A DNA stretch of 64,000 nt from an uncultured Desulfobacter sp. (GCF_963665355.1 NZ_OY762229.1:1302001-1366000), one strand, 5' to 3'; positions 1 to 9,124 are shown, counted from the first letter of the stretch. Notes: a model not told the origin generated them from the sequence alone. Made by a program: numbers and translations.

Positions 1-239
1 GTTGTAACCTCTTTTGCGATTTTAGATCCCTGGGCAGTCAGGGTGATATAACCGTAAGGCTCGTAATGGATCAGTTTCAGATCTGCCAGTTTTTTGAGGG
101 TGCCGGTAACAGATCCGCATTTTATATTCAGTTTTGCTGCAATGTCTTTTGACCGGGCAACCGTATTCATGGTCTGAAGTTCGAGTATGGCTTCAAGATA
201 GTCTTCAAGGCTTTCGGAAAGGGTCTGTTCGCTGTTCAT
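1..239 (-). CDS. DtxR/MntR-family metal-dependent repressor, N-terminal part
   Basis: The first 79 codons of a metal-responsive transcriptional repressor; the rest lies beyond the left edge of the window. The start ATG has GGAG about 8 bases upstream. The visible protein begins MNSEQTLSESLEDYLEAI and continues with the winged-helix pattern typical of DtxR/MntR/IdeR proteins (SKDIAAKLNIKCGSVTGTL as recognition helix region, then LIHYEPYGYITLT as wing). Members of this family bind Fe(II) or Mn(II) through residues in the second domain, which is not visible, so metal specificity cannot be judged. It is transcribed in the same direction as the UPF0251 gene just upstream of it. Confidence 0.8.
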   Translation of the reverse strand, partial: MNSEQTLSESLEDYLEAILELQTMNTVARSKDIAAKLNIKCGSVTGTLKKLADLKLIHYEPYGYITLTAQGSKIAKEVT

Positions 240-329
240 GGGCACAATCTCCGTTATTGATGTATATTGCCAGGCCACCGAATTGCTTGGACTGCCTGGC
301 ATATTTTTTTTAATTAACCGGCTTGTCTG

Positions 330-671
330 CTAAAGCTCTGGTGGTTTTCTGCATCCATGCCGCCGCCTTCTGCCCATACCCCGTCCACGCATCTGATAGC
401 AGCCGCCTTGAACTGTAAGGCGTTTGGCGGTAACCAGCGATTCAGCCATTTTGTAGCGGGCGGTTTTCAGAACCCTTCCCACGGTCTGTCGGGAAACATC
501 CATAACTTCAGCGGCTCCAGACTGGTCCATACCCTCATAATCTATGAGTCTGAGGGCTTCAAATTCTTCCAGGGAAAGAATAACTTCTCCGGTCTCTTCT
601 GTTCCTCTGGGTTTGAACCCTTTAATGGCCGGTTCAGATGCAATGCATCTGGGGCGCTTGGGTCTCGGCAT
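330..671 (-). CDS. UPF0251 (DUF134) family DNA-binding protein
   Basis: A 113-residue protein of the UPF0251/DUF134 family, predicted small DNA-binding regulators with a sigma-70 region 4-like helix-turn-helix. The N-terminus MPRPKRPRCI, the stretch LSLEEFEALRLIDYEGMDQ and the helix-turn-helix AAEVMDVSRQTVGRVLKTAR are characteristic. The C-terminus is basic and Gly/Arg rich (MRGRGMGRRRRHG). The family is often encoded beside NifX/NafY-like or metal-related genes; here it lies next to a metal repressor fragment. Just upstream are two near-identical TGATCA-based palindromes that make autoregulation plausible. The target is unknown. Confidence 0.85.
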   Translation of the reverse strand: MPRPKRPRCIASEPAIKGFKPRGTEETGEVILSLEEFEALRLIDYEGMDQSGAAEVMDVSRQTVGRVLKTARYKMAESLVTAKRLTVQGGCYQMRGRGMGRRRRHGCRKPPEL

Positions 672-682
672 GGTTTCTCCTC

Positions 683-757
683 ATTATGATCATTTGATCA
701 AAAATAAATTCGAATAAAGGCTGTGTCAAGAAAAATTATGATCATTTGACCAAAATA
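683..757. promoter_or_regulatory. Two tandem TGATCA-N2-TGATCA operator-like palindromes
   Basis: Site 1 (683-706) and site 2 (735-757) share ATTATGATCATTTGAYCAAAA. The core is two TGATCA half-sites separated by TT, and the second half-site of copy 2 is TGACCA. The copies start 52 bases apart, about five helical turns, between the UPF0251 start and hisD. They are good candidates for binding sites of the UPF0251 protein or another dimeric repressor. This is inferred from repetition and symmetry only. Confidence 0.55.
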
Positions 758-852
758 ATTTTAATTATAGCTATTGGCAGACTTTATATATTTTGATTTA
801 ATAATGGAACAGCTTTTTAAGACTATATGAACATGAATTAGAGAGACACACC

Positions 853-2151
853 ATGAAAATATTTAATTACCCTTCACCGGAAGCGGAAAAAAGGGTTCAG
901 GATACCATTGACAGAGGCTTGGGTTTTTCCAGGGAAGACCAGGAGAATGTCCAGGCATTTTTAGATGATGTTAAGAAAAGAGGTGATGACGCCCTTGTTG
1001 AATACACCAACAGGTTTGACTCCCCGGTTGTTACCGTGAATACCCTTAAGGTGACGGAACAGGAGTTTGAAGATGCCCTGGCACAGGTGACCCCGCAGTT
1101 TTTAAAAGCCCTTGACCGGGCCGTTGAACAGGTCTCCGCCTTTCACGGCCGCCAGCGGGAGAATTCCTGGATAGACACCCCAAGAAACGGGGTGATGGTG
1201 GGCCAGATGGTCCGGCCGGTATCAGCGGCAGGTATCTATGCCCCCGGGGCCAAAGGCGGTAAAACCCCCCTGGTCTCGTCTGTGCTCATGGGAGGGATTC
1301 CGGCCAAGGTGGCCGGGGTAAAATCAATCTCTTTGATGACCCCGCCCATGGCAGACGGAAAGATCAATCCCCATCTTCTTGCGGCAGCCCGGGCCGTGGG
1401 CATTGACTCGGTGTTCAAGGCCGGTTCTGCCTGGGCCATAGGCGCCTTGGCCTACGGAACTGCCCAGGTTCCCAAGGTTGATGTGATTGTAGGGCCGGGC
1501 AATATCTATGTGACCCTTGCCAAGAAAATTGTTTCCGGTATTGTGGGTATTGATATGATTGCAGGACCCAGCGAGATACTGATTATTGCTGATAAAACCG
1601 CAAACCCGGAATGCATTGCCGCAGACCTGCTCTCCCAGGCCGAACATGATATGCTGGCGTCTGCCGTGCTGGTGACCGATTCCCAGGAGCTTGCACAAAA
1701 GGTTTCTGCCGCAGTTGAACCCCAGCTCAATGCCCTGCCGCGCAAGGAGATTGCCGGACCGGCCATCAATAATTTCGGTTCCATTCTGGTGGTGCCGGAT
1801 ATTGACACGGCCATTGAACTTTCCAACCGCCTGGCCCCCGAGCATCTTGAACTCATCGTGGAATCCCCCTTTGATTATATCGACAGGATTCAAAATGCAG
1901 GAGCCCTTTTCCTGGGAGCTTATACCCCGGAGCCCATGGGGGACTATATCGCAGGCCCCAACCATGTACTGCCCACAGCAGGCACGGCCCGGTTTTCATC
2001 GGCTTTGAGCGTGTCTCATTTTACAAAGAAAACCAGCCTGATCCATTATTCCAAAGCCGCTTTTGAAAAAGAGGCGGATGATGTGATCACACTGGCCCGG
2101 ACCGAAGGCCTGGATGCCCATGCCAATTCAGTGAGAATGCGAAGGAAATAA
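853..2151 (+). CDS. hisD: Histidinol dehydrogenase
   Basis: Full-length (432 residues) zinc-dependent NAD histidinol dehydrogenase, which catalyses the last two steps of histidine biosynthesis (L-histidinol to L-histidine) in the cytoplasm. Family signatures include the VDVIVGPGNIYVTLAKK segment, GIDMIAGPSEILIIAD, LLSQAEHDMLASAVLVT with the catalytic Glu-His region, and the C-terminal PNHVLPTAGTARF with a metal-binding His. The ATG follows GAGAG. The gene stands alone here, not in a his operon; it is divergent from the UPF0251 gene and converges on a sensor kinase. Confidence 0.95.
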   Translation: MKIFNYPSPEAEKRVQDTIDRGLGFSREDQENVQAFLDDVKKRGDDALVEYTNRFDSPVVTVNTLKVTEQEFEDALAQVTPQFLKALDRAVEQVSAFHGRQRENSWIDTPRNGVMVGQMVRPVSAAGIYAPGAKGGKTPLVSSVLMGGIPAKVAGVKSISLMTPPMADGKINPHLLAAARAVGIDSVFKAGSAWAIGALAYGTAQVPKVDVIVGPGNIYVTLAKKIVSGIVGIDMIAGPSEILIIADKTANPECIAADLLSQAEHDMLASAVLVTDSQELAQKVSAAVEPQLNALPRKEIAGPAINNFGSILVVPDIDTAIELSNRLAPEHLELIVESPFDYIDRIQNAGALFLGAYTPEPMGDYIAGPNHVLPTAGTARFSSALSVSHFTKKTSLIHYSKAAFEKEADDVITLARTEGLDAHANSVRMRRK

Positions 2152-2172
2152 GAGTTCAGCTGGTAACTGTTT

Positions 2173-3900
2173 TTACAGGTTTTCAAGGGCCTGTTTCAGG
2201 GCCGTGATGGAAAAGGGTTTGGACAGGGCTGCAGAAAAACCAAAAAAAGAATAGTTTTCCATGACCGCATCATTGGAATAGCCCGAGGCTACAATCCCCT
2301 TGATTCCGGGATTCAGGACCCGCAGCTTTTCCATGGTCTCTTCGCCTCCCATGCCATGTTTGACTTCAAGGTCCAGGATTACCTTGCCGATAATTTTGCC
2401 TTCCACAAGACAGGAGCGGTATTTTTCCACCGCTTCTTCACCGGATTTTGCAAGGACAGGCTCGTAATCCAGCTGGATGAGAATTTTTTCGGCAAGTTCC
2501 AGGATCATGGCATCGTCATCCATGAACAGGACAAGGGGTTTTCGGGTTGCCACCCTGGCTGGTCTCTTGGGTTTAGGTTTCACCTCTATGGGCGTAATGG
2601 TCTCTTTGGGAGTATCCTTCGGGAAAATGGGCAGGATGATATCCACACAAGTGCCCTGGCCCGGGGTGGATTGAATCTGGATATTGCCCTGGTGGTTTTT
2701 TACAATGGCCCAGGCAATGGAGAGTCCAAGACCGGTACCCCGGTTGCCTCCTTTGGGTTTGGTGGAAAAATAGGGATTAAAAATTTTTTCCAGATCATCG
2801 GATTTGATTCCTTTGCCCTGGTCTATAACTGATATGACAATCATGCCTTTTTTGGGGGCATACAGCCGGGCAGTTACCGTTGCCGGGGTTTTATGATCCA
2901 TGGCTTCGGAAGCATTGATTACAACGTTTTTCAATGCTTCCTTAAGGGCCTGGCTGTCTGCTTCAATAACAGGCGGCAGGTCAAATATTTCAAGCCTGGA
3001 CAAGATGTTTTTTTCCTGTTCCAGTTCTGCAAGGGCATCGGTAATAAATCCCGAAAGGTCAATGTGGGTTTTAATACCCACGGCGCTGCTGCTTGAGAAG
3101 ATAACGAATTTGGACGCCAGATTTTTTGCCTGGAGAACCGATTGTTCTGCATCATCCAGATACTCTTTGATGGGTCCGCTTACCGCTGCCATCTGGGCCA
3201 GGTTGATATTGCCCAGGGTAACTGAGAGGGTGTTGTTGAAATCATGGGCAATCCCCCCCGCCAATGTGCCGATGGCTTCAAGCTTCTGGGAACGGGCCAG
3301 GCGTTCTTTGGCTTTACTGAGCTCGTTTTCCGCCCGTTTTTTTTCAATGGCCGTGGCAATGGTGTCCGAAACAAAGCTGAGGAGCTCCACATGCTCTTCA
3401 TTGTATTTAACGGAATTGGTATAGCTTTTTACCGCCATTACACCAAGCACTTCGTTTTTTACCATCAATGGAATACCCAGCCAGTTTTTGGGACGCTGTC
3501 CCACGACCCTGCCTTGGGCTTCAAGGTCTAAAAGTTGCTGTTCATCCAACAGCAATGGTGCTTTGTTTATAACCACATCACCTGTTAAACAGGGTTTTTC
3601 AAGGAAATTGTATATCCATTCAGGAGGTTGGTCAGCCTGCTCGTCCCTGCGAAATACATACTGTATTGCTTTTTGGTCCTTGTGATAAATGGCGATAAAA
3701 AAATTTGGGATATCCATAAGACATGATACCCGTTTGTAGATAGAGGCATACAGGCCTGCAAGGCAGTCGCAGGCGGCCAGGTCGGACGCAATATAAAACA
3801 GCGTTCTATTGATCAACTCTGCCCGGCGGGCTTTTTGGATTGAGCGCTCCAGTCTTTTGATCTGTTGCTCAAGCATTTCGTAACTGGGTTTATCACTCAT
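2173..3900 (-). CDS. GAF-containing hybrid sensor histidine kinase
   Basis: A 575-residue soluble hybrid kinase with no transmembrane segment. A short coiled coil (EMLEQQIKRLERSIQKARRAE) leads into a GAF domain (about residues 25-190), followed by a HisKA/HATPase pair with the phospho-accepting His in GGIAHDFNNTLS (about residue 218) and ATP-lid motifs VIDQGKGI and GTGLGLSIAWAIV. After a Pro/Lys-rich linker comes a receiver domain (LFMDDDAMILELAEKIL; phospho-Asp in VILDLEVKHGMGG; Lys in ALSKPFS). The input ligand is unknown. It has no adjacent response regulator, so its output is probably through a distant partner. It converges on hisD with a gap of 21 bases. Confidence 0.85.
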   Translation of the reverse strand: MSDKPSYEMLEQQIKRLERSIQKARRAELINRTLFYIASDLAACDCLAGLYASIYKRVSCLMDIPNFFIAIYHKDQKAIQYVFRRDEQADQPPEWIYNFLEKPCLTGDVVINKAPLLLDEQQLLDLEAQGRVVGQRPKNWLGIPLMVKNEVLGVMAVKSYTNSVKYNEEHVELLSFVSDTIATAIEKKRAENELSKAKERLARSQKLEAIGTLAGGIAHDFNNTLSVTLGNINLAQMAAVSGPIKEYLDDAEQSVLQAKNLASKFVIFSSSSAVGIKTHIDLSGFITDALAELEQEKNILSRLEIFDLPPVIEADSQALKEALKNVVINASEAMDHKTPATVTARLYAPKKGMIVISVIDQGKGIKSDDLEKIFNPYFSTKPKGGNRGTGLGLSIAWAIVKNHQGNIQIQSTPGQGTCVDIILPIFPKDTPKETITPIEVKPKPKRPARVATRKPLVLFMDDDAMILELAEKILIQLDYEPVLAKSGEEAVEKYRSCLVEGKIIGKVILDLEVKHGMGGEETMEKLRVLNPGIKGIVASGYSNDAVMENYSFFGFSAALSKPFSITALKQALENL

Positions 3901-4134
3901 TATTATCTTCCGGTGTTAATGCTTGGGCCTTGGGCCCTATTCAAGATTCTTGTAAGACAACTTTGTTGGAAGTGACCATAATATATGATTTTAATAAAAG
4001 CATCAAGTCATTGGAAAATCCCTTTTGCTGCCTATACAACCATAGGTGAAGGTGCTAAAATATTTAAAACTGTTCATGGAGTAAAAAACATAGAGTAAAA
4101 AAATATACCTTCAGATAAAATTCAGGAGCAGACA

Positions 4135-5103
4135 ATGACCCAATTCAACCATATTATGGCCTGTATTGACCTGTCAGATTATTCACCCATGACCCTGGGC
4201 TATGCCCTGGATCTTGCCGGAAAGGCCGATATCAAGGTCACCATTTGTTCTATTGTACCATTGCGTGAGGTTAATCCGGTGTTTATGGCCGGCATGATGT
4301 ACCCCTGCAGGGAGGACACCAAGGAGTACCTTGAGGAACTTAAAACAAACAGGATTGCCCAGATCAATGAATTGATCCGGACACGTTACCCTGAATTTGA
4401 CGGCAAAACAGATATCCGCATCAAAATGGGATATCCCGCCGAAGAGATCCTTGCCATGATTGATGAGATTGATCCCGACCTTGTGGTCATGGCCAACAAA
4501 GGACGTTCCAATCTGTCCAGCTTTATGTTCGGCAGTTCGGCAGAATTTGTATTCCGTCACTGCAGAAAGGCGCTGTTCAGTGTCAGGGACAAACACATTT
4601 TTAAACGGATGTACTCAGGCAACGAGCTGCCGGAATCCTCGGCACTGCGTACCATAATCGCTGCGGTGGACTTTTCTCCCTGGACAGAGCACATTTTGGC
4701 ACGCGCCGGGTGGGTGGCAAAAATAACAGGTGCAAAGCTTCATGTCTACCATTGCATCGGCACCAAGGAGCTGTCCTGGATTAAATCCCATTACATGCCT
4801 GAAAACACCTTCTCTGAAGAACAATTTTTACCCAAGGCCAAACAACGCCGCAGGGAGCGGCTTGAAGACCAGATAAAGGCGGCAGGCATCGGGGAGATGG
4901 CAGGTATTGAGATTACCATTGACTCGGGAGACCCTTGTGAGCAGATACTTTCCGCGGTAAAGAATCTGCGGGCAGATGCCTTGGTGCTAGGCCCTTTAGG
5001 TCACAGCCGCTCGGTTAAATTTGTTCTGGGGAGCACCATCGAGAAAATTTTTCGTCACAGCCCGGTACCGGTACTGCGTTTGAGCCCTGACATCTGCATT
5101 TAA
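4135..5103 (+). CDS. Tandem universal stress protein (two UspA domains)
   Basis: A 322-residue cytoplasmic protein made of two UspA domains (about residues 1-148 and 170-320). The first begins NHIMACIDLSDYSP and ends MANKGRSNLSSFMFGSSAEFV. The second begins TIIAAVDFSPWTEH and ends LGPLGHSRSVKFVLGSTIE. The second domain has the G-x2-G-x9-GS nucleotide-binding pattern; the first has an imperfect version (NKGRSN). Such proteins help cells tolerate starvation or redox stress, usually by an unknown mechanism. GGAGCAGACA precedes the ATG. The 234-base leader upstream holds no gene. Confidence 0.85.
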   Translation: MTQFNHIMACIDLSDYSPMTLGYALDLAGKADIKVTICSIVPLREVNPVFMAGMMYPCREDTKEYLEELKTNRIAQINELIRTRYPEFDGKTDIRIKMGYPAEEILAMIDEIDPDLVVMANKGRSNLSSFMFGSSAEFVFRHCRKALFSVRDKHIFKRMYSGNELPESSALRTIIAAVDFSPWTEHILARAGWVAKITGAKLHVYHCIGTKELSWIKSHYMPENTFSEEQFLPKAKQRRRERLEDQIKAAGIGEMAGIEITIDSGDPCEQILSAVKNLRADALVLGPLGHSRSVKFVLGSTIEKIFRHSPVPVLRLSPDICI

Positions 5104-5111
5104 GGCCACCC

Positions 5112-5774
5112 CTAAGACTCATTGGGGTATGCCATGAGAAGACGATTTTTGGGGGTGATCTCCCCGGGAATTTTTTTGGTCATCACGGTATACCCCTGAC
5201 AGGTCAGCCGGATGGCACGTACGGCATCGATGGCTAATGGGCCGTCCATCCAACCTTCGAGGCCGCCGGTGTCACAGGTGGTAAGATCATGGCAGCAGGG
5301 AAGAACAGCAAGTTTTGCCCTTGCGGACAGGGCTTTTTTGATGACCGTATCCGTAAGGGCCCCACAGGCGTGAACGGATACGACAATATCCTGGGAAGAT
5401 ATTTCCATCTGCTCAAGGGGCATCTGCCTGAAAAGAACCCTATCTTTTAACCGGGGCCATGTCCTGATCAACGCCCGGGAAAGCGTTTCTGCATTTTTGG
5501 GAATATGGGTATCAACGGCAACAGCCCCGGGCGAGGTATCATCTAAAAGCAACAGGATATATGAAACCAGGCCATGGCCGCAGGCGAGATCAACGATTCT
5601 GCCCCCACGGAACAGCCTTCTGACCCGCTTTGCCACCGCCCATGCTTCGTAAAGTTCTTTTCTTGGCAGGGTCCCGGACCGGCATACAGCCCTGGCAATT
5701 TTATCGAACAGGGTATCGCCGGGAAACAACGCCTGCTGATGTAAAGTGAGCCTGTTCTTGGAAGATTTTTTCAT
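5112..5774 (-). CDS. Class I SAM-dependent methyltransferase-like protein
   Basis: A 220-residue protein with the SAM-binding motif I IVDLACGHGLVSYILLLL (about residues 60-77), an acidic motif II (GAVAVDTHI) and a post-II stretch DIVVSVHACGALTDTVIK, as in the Methyltransf_32-like group whose substrates are mostly unknown. The CHACGALTD-like stretch and the later PCCHDL are typical of that group. The gene converges on the universal stress gene with 8 bases between the stops. It lies downstream of aconitase but is separated from it by a strong terminator, so it probably has its own promoter or depends on read-through. Confidence 0.65.
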   Translation of the reverse strand: MKKSSKNRLTLHQQALFPGDTLFDKIARAVCRSGTLPRKELYEAWAVAKRVRRLFRGGRIVDLACGHGLVSYILLLLDDTSPGAVAVDTHIPKNAETLSRALIRTWPRLKDRVLFRQMPLEQMEISSQDIVVSVHACGALTDTVIKKALSARAKLAVLPCCHDLTTCDTGGLEGWMDGPLAIDAVRAIRLTCQGYTVMTKKIPGEITPKNRLLMAYPNES

Positions 5775-5784
5775 ATCATAATAG

Positions 5785-5822
5785 AAAAAGGAGGATAATC
5801 AATGATCATCCTCCTTTTTTAT
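5785..5822. terminator. Bidirectional rho-independent terminator after aconitase
   Basis: Perfect 12-bp stem AAAAAGGAGGAT / ATCCTCCTTTTT (5785-5796 and 5808-5819) with an 11-base loop and U-runs on both strands. It ends the minus-strand aconitase transcript just before the methyltransferase start. Confidence 0.8.
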
Positions 5823-5871
5823 CTATATCAAAGAAACGTATTTCTTTGACAAACGTCTATCTATGTAGCAA

Positions 5872-7788
5872 TTATCCCTTGTAGGTTTTTTTGAACAAAG
5901 AAAGAGCGCCGCCCAGTTTCAGGGTGTCGATCATGTCTGTGTCAAAAGCACGCTCCAGCGGAAGTTTTTCGCCGTTTACTTCAAGGAACAGATCGCCGGC
6001 CAGATCGGTGGCGTCAAAGGAAACAGTGTCGCCCTGGGTGATCTTGTCGTAGTCAGCGGGGTTTTTGAAGGTCATGGGAACGATACCGAAGTTAACCAGG
6101 TTGGCCACATGGATACGGGCAAAAGATTTAACGATAACCGCGCGGATACCAAGCCATCTTGGGCAAAGTGCGGCATGCTCACGGGAACTTCCCTGACCGT
6201 AGTTTTCAGCACCGACAATGATGCCTTCTCCGCCTGCGTCTCTATGAGCCACAGCGCGTTCTGCGAAGGTGCCGTCAACCAGTCTGTAAGTAGCCTGCAT
6301 TGCATATTCTTTAACATTGGAGCGCAGGGGCAGGTATACACCGGCAGGCTGGATGTCGTCAGTACTGATGTTGTCGCCAAGTTTCAGCAGAACTTCGCCT
6401 TTTACAACGTCAGGCAGCGGAGAGAACTCAGGCAGAGCCATGATGTTGGGACCGCGAACAATGCCTTCGGCCTTGTCGGCTTTATCCGGCATGATGAAGG
6501 AATCGGTGTCTATTACCGGCGGAATAACGTTGATAGCGATGTCTTTTGCTTCAGGAACGGTGATAACACCTGTCAGAGCACTGGCAGCCGCAACAAGCGG
6601 GCTGATCAGATGACATAGGGCATCGTCTGTACCAGAACGTTTCGGGAAGTTACGGTTGAAGGTTCTCAGAGTGATGCCTTCGCTTGGGGGGGAACCGCCC
6701 TGGCCGATACAGGCGCCACAGCCGTTTTCCATGATTCTGACGCCGGAGTTGAACATCATTTTGATGTAACCGGCATCAGCCAGCTGCATGGCAACGGATC
6801 TGGAACCCGGATAGAGCATGGTGTCAACTTTAACGCGTTTGCCTTTAAGGGTTTCGGCGAAAGTAGCGATGTTCTCGAAGGAGCTGTTGGTACAGGAACC
6901 GATGCACACCTGATGAATTTTAGTTCCGGCATGATCTTTAACTTTTTCAACATTACCCGGAGAGGGATAAATGGCGATCAGCGGTTCGATTTCAGACAGG
7001 TTAATATTAATTTCCGCATCATAGGACGCGCCTTCGTCAGCGGACATTTCGGTGTAGTCACCACCGCGGCCACGGCTTTCCAAGAATGCTTTGGTGTTTT
7101 TATCACTGGGGAAGATAGAGGTGGTGGCACCCATTTCAGCACCCATGTTGGTGATGGTGGCACGTTCTGTCAGGGACAGGGTAGCAACGCCGGGGCCACA
7201 ATATTCAAAGATAATGCCCTTGCCGCCTTTTACGGAGACAATTTCAAGCATCTTCAAAATAACGTCCATGGCCATGCAGTTTTTGGCCAGCTGGCCGGTC
7301 AGGTAAACTTTGGTCACCTTGGGCATGGGCATGGTGTACATACCGGTAGCCATTGCCAGAGCAACGTCATATCCGCCTGCACCCATGAAGATCGCACTAC
7401 AACCACCGGCATTAACGGTATGGCTGTCAGCGCCAACACCTGTCATACCAGGTTTAACAAAGTTTTCCATGTTGGTGAAATGGCAGATACCGGTTCCCGG
7501 AGGAGAAAAGATGATGCCCAGTTTAGCGGCAACAGTTCTCAGGTACTGATGGTCATCCGGGTTTCTGAAACCGGATTGAAGCATACTGTGATCAACAAAG
7601 TTCACAGAAAGGGGCTTTACCTTGTCTACGCCCATGGCTTCCAGTTGAAGCATGCACATGGTGCCGGTGGCGTCCTGGGTGAAAGCCTCATCGATCTTAA
7701 TTTTGATCAATTCCCCGGGTGCCGGCAATGCAGCAGGCTCAACCAGGTGATCCTTGAGGATCTTATGTGTCAAACTTAAAGCGCTCAT
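5872..7788 (-). CDS. Aconitate hydratase (fused LeuC/LeuD type)
   Basis: A 638-residue [4Fe-4S] aconitase that interconverts citrate and isocitrate in the TCA cycle. It belongs to the short bacterial class in which the catalytic part resembles LeuC and the C-terminal swivel resembles LeuD, unlike the roughly 900-residue AcnA. Visible signatures are GVGADSHTVNAGGCSAIFMG, the cluster cysteines in CIGSCTNSS and ENGCGACIGQGGSPPSEG, and the swivel motif YGQGSSREHAALCPRWLG. The start ATG follows GAGAGG. Together with the ATP-citrate lyase genes in this window it forms the citrate branch of the TCA cycle. It has a long upstream region with a 19-base palindrome. Confidence 0.93.
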   Translation of the reverse strand: MSALSLTHKILKDHLVEPAALPAPGELIKIKIDEAFTQDATGTMCMLQLEAMGVDKVKPLSVNFVDHSMLQSGFRNPDDHQYLRTVAAKLGIIFSPPGTGICHFTNMENFVKPGMTGVGADSHTVNAGGCSAIFMGAGGYDVALAMATGMYTMPMPKVTKVYLTGQLAKNCMAMDVILKMLEIVSVKGGKGIIFEYCGPGVATLSLTERATITNMGAEMGATTSIFPSDKNTKAFLESRGRGGDYTEMSADEGASYDAEININLSEIEPLIAIYPSPGNVEKVKDHAGTKIHQVCIGSCTNSSFENIATFAETLKGKRVKVDTMLYPGSRSVAMQLADAGYIKMMFNSGVRIMENGCGACIGQGGSPPSEGITLRTFNRNFPKRSGTDDALCHLISPLVAAASALTGVITVPEAKDIAINVIPPVIDTDSFIMPDKADKAEGIVRGPNIMALPEFSPLPDVVKGEVLLKLGDNISTDDIQPAGVYLPLRSNVKEYAMQATYRLVDGTFAERAVAHRDAGGEGIIVGAENYGQGSSREHAALCPRWLGIRAVIVKSFARIHVANLVNFGIVPMTFKNPADYDKITQGDTVSFDATDLAGDLFLEVNGEKLPLERAFDTDMIDTLKLGGALSLFKKTYKG

Positions 7789-8261
7789 TTTTCCTCTCTT
7801 TGTTTGTGTTTATGGTTATGATTAATGCCTCAATCCAGATGGCGTTTGCAGGCTTTTAAAGCCTGCCCAGGCCCATCTTCAGTCGAGGACTTAAATCTTT
7901 GCCCCTGTGTAATACGATTGTGTAAGCTGTAAGTTCTGGCTCACGATTCGAGAATGTAGGATAGGAAGATACTTTTTGTCAAGGAAAGTATTAAGGATAA
8001 TTAAATTAAATGATTAAGTTTGGAGTGTGACCCTGATCGGCAGGCCAGTCACCTGTAATCTGCCTACAGTTTGATATCAAATTTCCAATGGGTTATACGA
8101 AATTATAAAGAAGGGTTCAATAAAGGGAATGGTTAAAATTTTAATTGTTATTGTTCTTACCTTTATATTAATGGGGGTGGGAAGCCACCCGGAAAAACTT
8201 CCCACCCAATGTTTTTTTGATCCTAAAGGCGATAGATAAATGATTCGGGTGAATTTTCGGT
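7789..8261. other. Intergenic region: aconitase leader and an orphan terminator
   Basis: 473 bases without a confident gene. It holds a 19-base palindrome (7850-7868, GCAGGCTTTTAAAGCCTGC) in the aconitase leader that could be an operator or hairpin. A plus-strand terminator lies further on (8175-8218). A 36-codon reading frame (8129-8239, + strand, starting MVKILIVIVLTFILMG) runs through that terminator and is hydrophobic, but a stem this strong inside a gene is suspicious. Confidence 0.6.
8175..8218 (+). terminator. Orphan rho-independent terminator
   Basis: Perfect 10-bp stem GGGTGGGAAG / CTTCCCACCC (8175-8184 and 8198-8207), a 13-base loop and then a TTTTTTT run at 8212-8218. The U-run is on the plus strand only, yet no plus-strand gene is recognised upstream, so it may end a small RNA or a very small gene. 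Confidence 0.6.
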
Positions 8262-8648
8262 TTATGTTGTTTTAATTTCAATCTGTCTGGGTTTGGCTGC
8301 TTCGGATTTGGGTAGATGCAGTCTCAGTACGCCATTTTTTAATTCAGCCTCAACCCTTTCCACATCAATGGTCTGGGGAACGGAAAAATTTCTTACATAC
8401 TCAACATCTGAGAACTCTTCATAGGTAGCTGATCCCTTTACGCCAAGTTTCCTGACACCGGATATCGATAATTTTCCGTTGTCTATATCAATGGATATAT
8501 CATCTTTTACAACACCGGGCATATCGGCGTGGAGAAGGATTTCGTCCTCATTTTCATAGATGTCAACAGCAGGTGTCATTTCATACAGTGCTCTGGTTTT
8601 TTCAACGGCTTTTTCTTCCTGTCTGGCTATTTCCTGGGTTTTATCCAT
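8262..8648 (-). CDS. Small heat shock protein (Hsp20), second of tandem pair
   Basis: A 128-residue alpha-crystallin domain protein, an ATP-independent chaperone that holds unfolding proteins. The domain runs from about residue 28 (TPAVDIYENEDEILLHADMPG) to the C-terminal ELKNGVLRLHLPKSEAAKPR, which is the conserved A-x-x-x-G-V-L motif. A classical C-terminal I-x-I anchor is present as IEI. It lies 35 bases downstream of a second Hsp20 gene and is probably cotranscribed. GGAGG precedes the start. Confidence 0.92.
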   Translation of the reverse strand: MDKTQEIARQEEKAVEKTRALYEMTPAVDIYENEDEILLHADMPGVVKDDISIDIDNGKLSISGVRKLGVKGSATYEEFSDVEYVRNFSVPQTIDVERVEAELKNGVLRLHLPKSEAAKPRQIEIKTT

Positions 8649-8683
8649 GCTGACCTCCTTTTGATGAATTTGTCATTGAAGAT

Positions 8684-9124
8684 TTAATTAATACTGATTT
8701 TTTTGGGTTTCGCGGCTTCGTGTTTGGGAAGAGTAAGATACAGCACGCCATGTTTCAGTGTTGCTTCAACCTTGGTGGAATCAACATCTGCAGGCAACGT
8801 AAAACTTCTGGAAAAGGCCCCGATGCCGCGTTCTGTTTTATGTGTCTTGTAATTATCAGGTGCATCGGATTTTCTTTGTCCGCTGATTTCAAGATAATTG
8901 CCCTGAATTTTAACATTCAGATCGTCTTTTTCAACTCCGGGCACTTCTGCCCTGATTTCAAAGTTGTCTCCTTTTTCATAGAGATTTGTCCGGGGTGTGG
9001 ATTGCCCATGTTCCCACTTGTATCCGGATGCTTTCTCATAATCACCGTAAAGAGTGTTCAGCTTTTTCTGAAGAAGATTCATGGTCCCGAACAATCTTTC
9101 TATATCACTGATTCTTGTAAACAT
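8684..9124 (-). CDS. Small heat shock protein (Hsp20), first of tandem pair
   Basis: A 146-residue alpha-crystallin domain chaperone. The domain begins near residue 43 (TPRTNLYEKGDNFEIRAEVPG) and ends with TLKHGVLYLTLPKHEAAKPKKISI. It is preceded by AAAGGAGGAAGG, a very strong ribosome site. The upstream region shows neither a CIRCE inverted repeat nor a clear sigma-32 promoter, so the heat-shock control is not visible. The two Hsp20 proteins differ enough to be functional paralogues rather than a recent duplication. Confidence 0.92.
   Translation of the reverse strand: MFTRISDIERLFGTMNLLQKKLNTLYGDYEKASGYKWEHGQSTPRTNLYEKGDNFEIRAEVPGVEKDDLNVKIQGNYLEISGQRKSDAPDNYKTHKTERGIGAFSRSFTLPADVDSTKVEATLKHGVLYLTLPKHEAAKPKKISIN

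Noticed and set aside
1324-1965. Long antisense frame inside hisD
   Set aside because: Shadow of the GC-rich hisD coding sequence; no start context and no family features.
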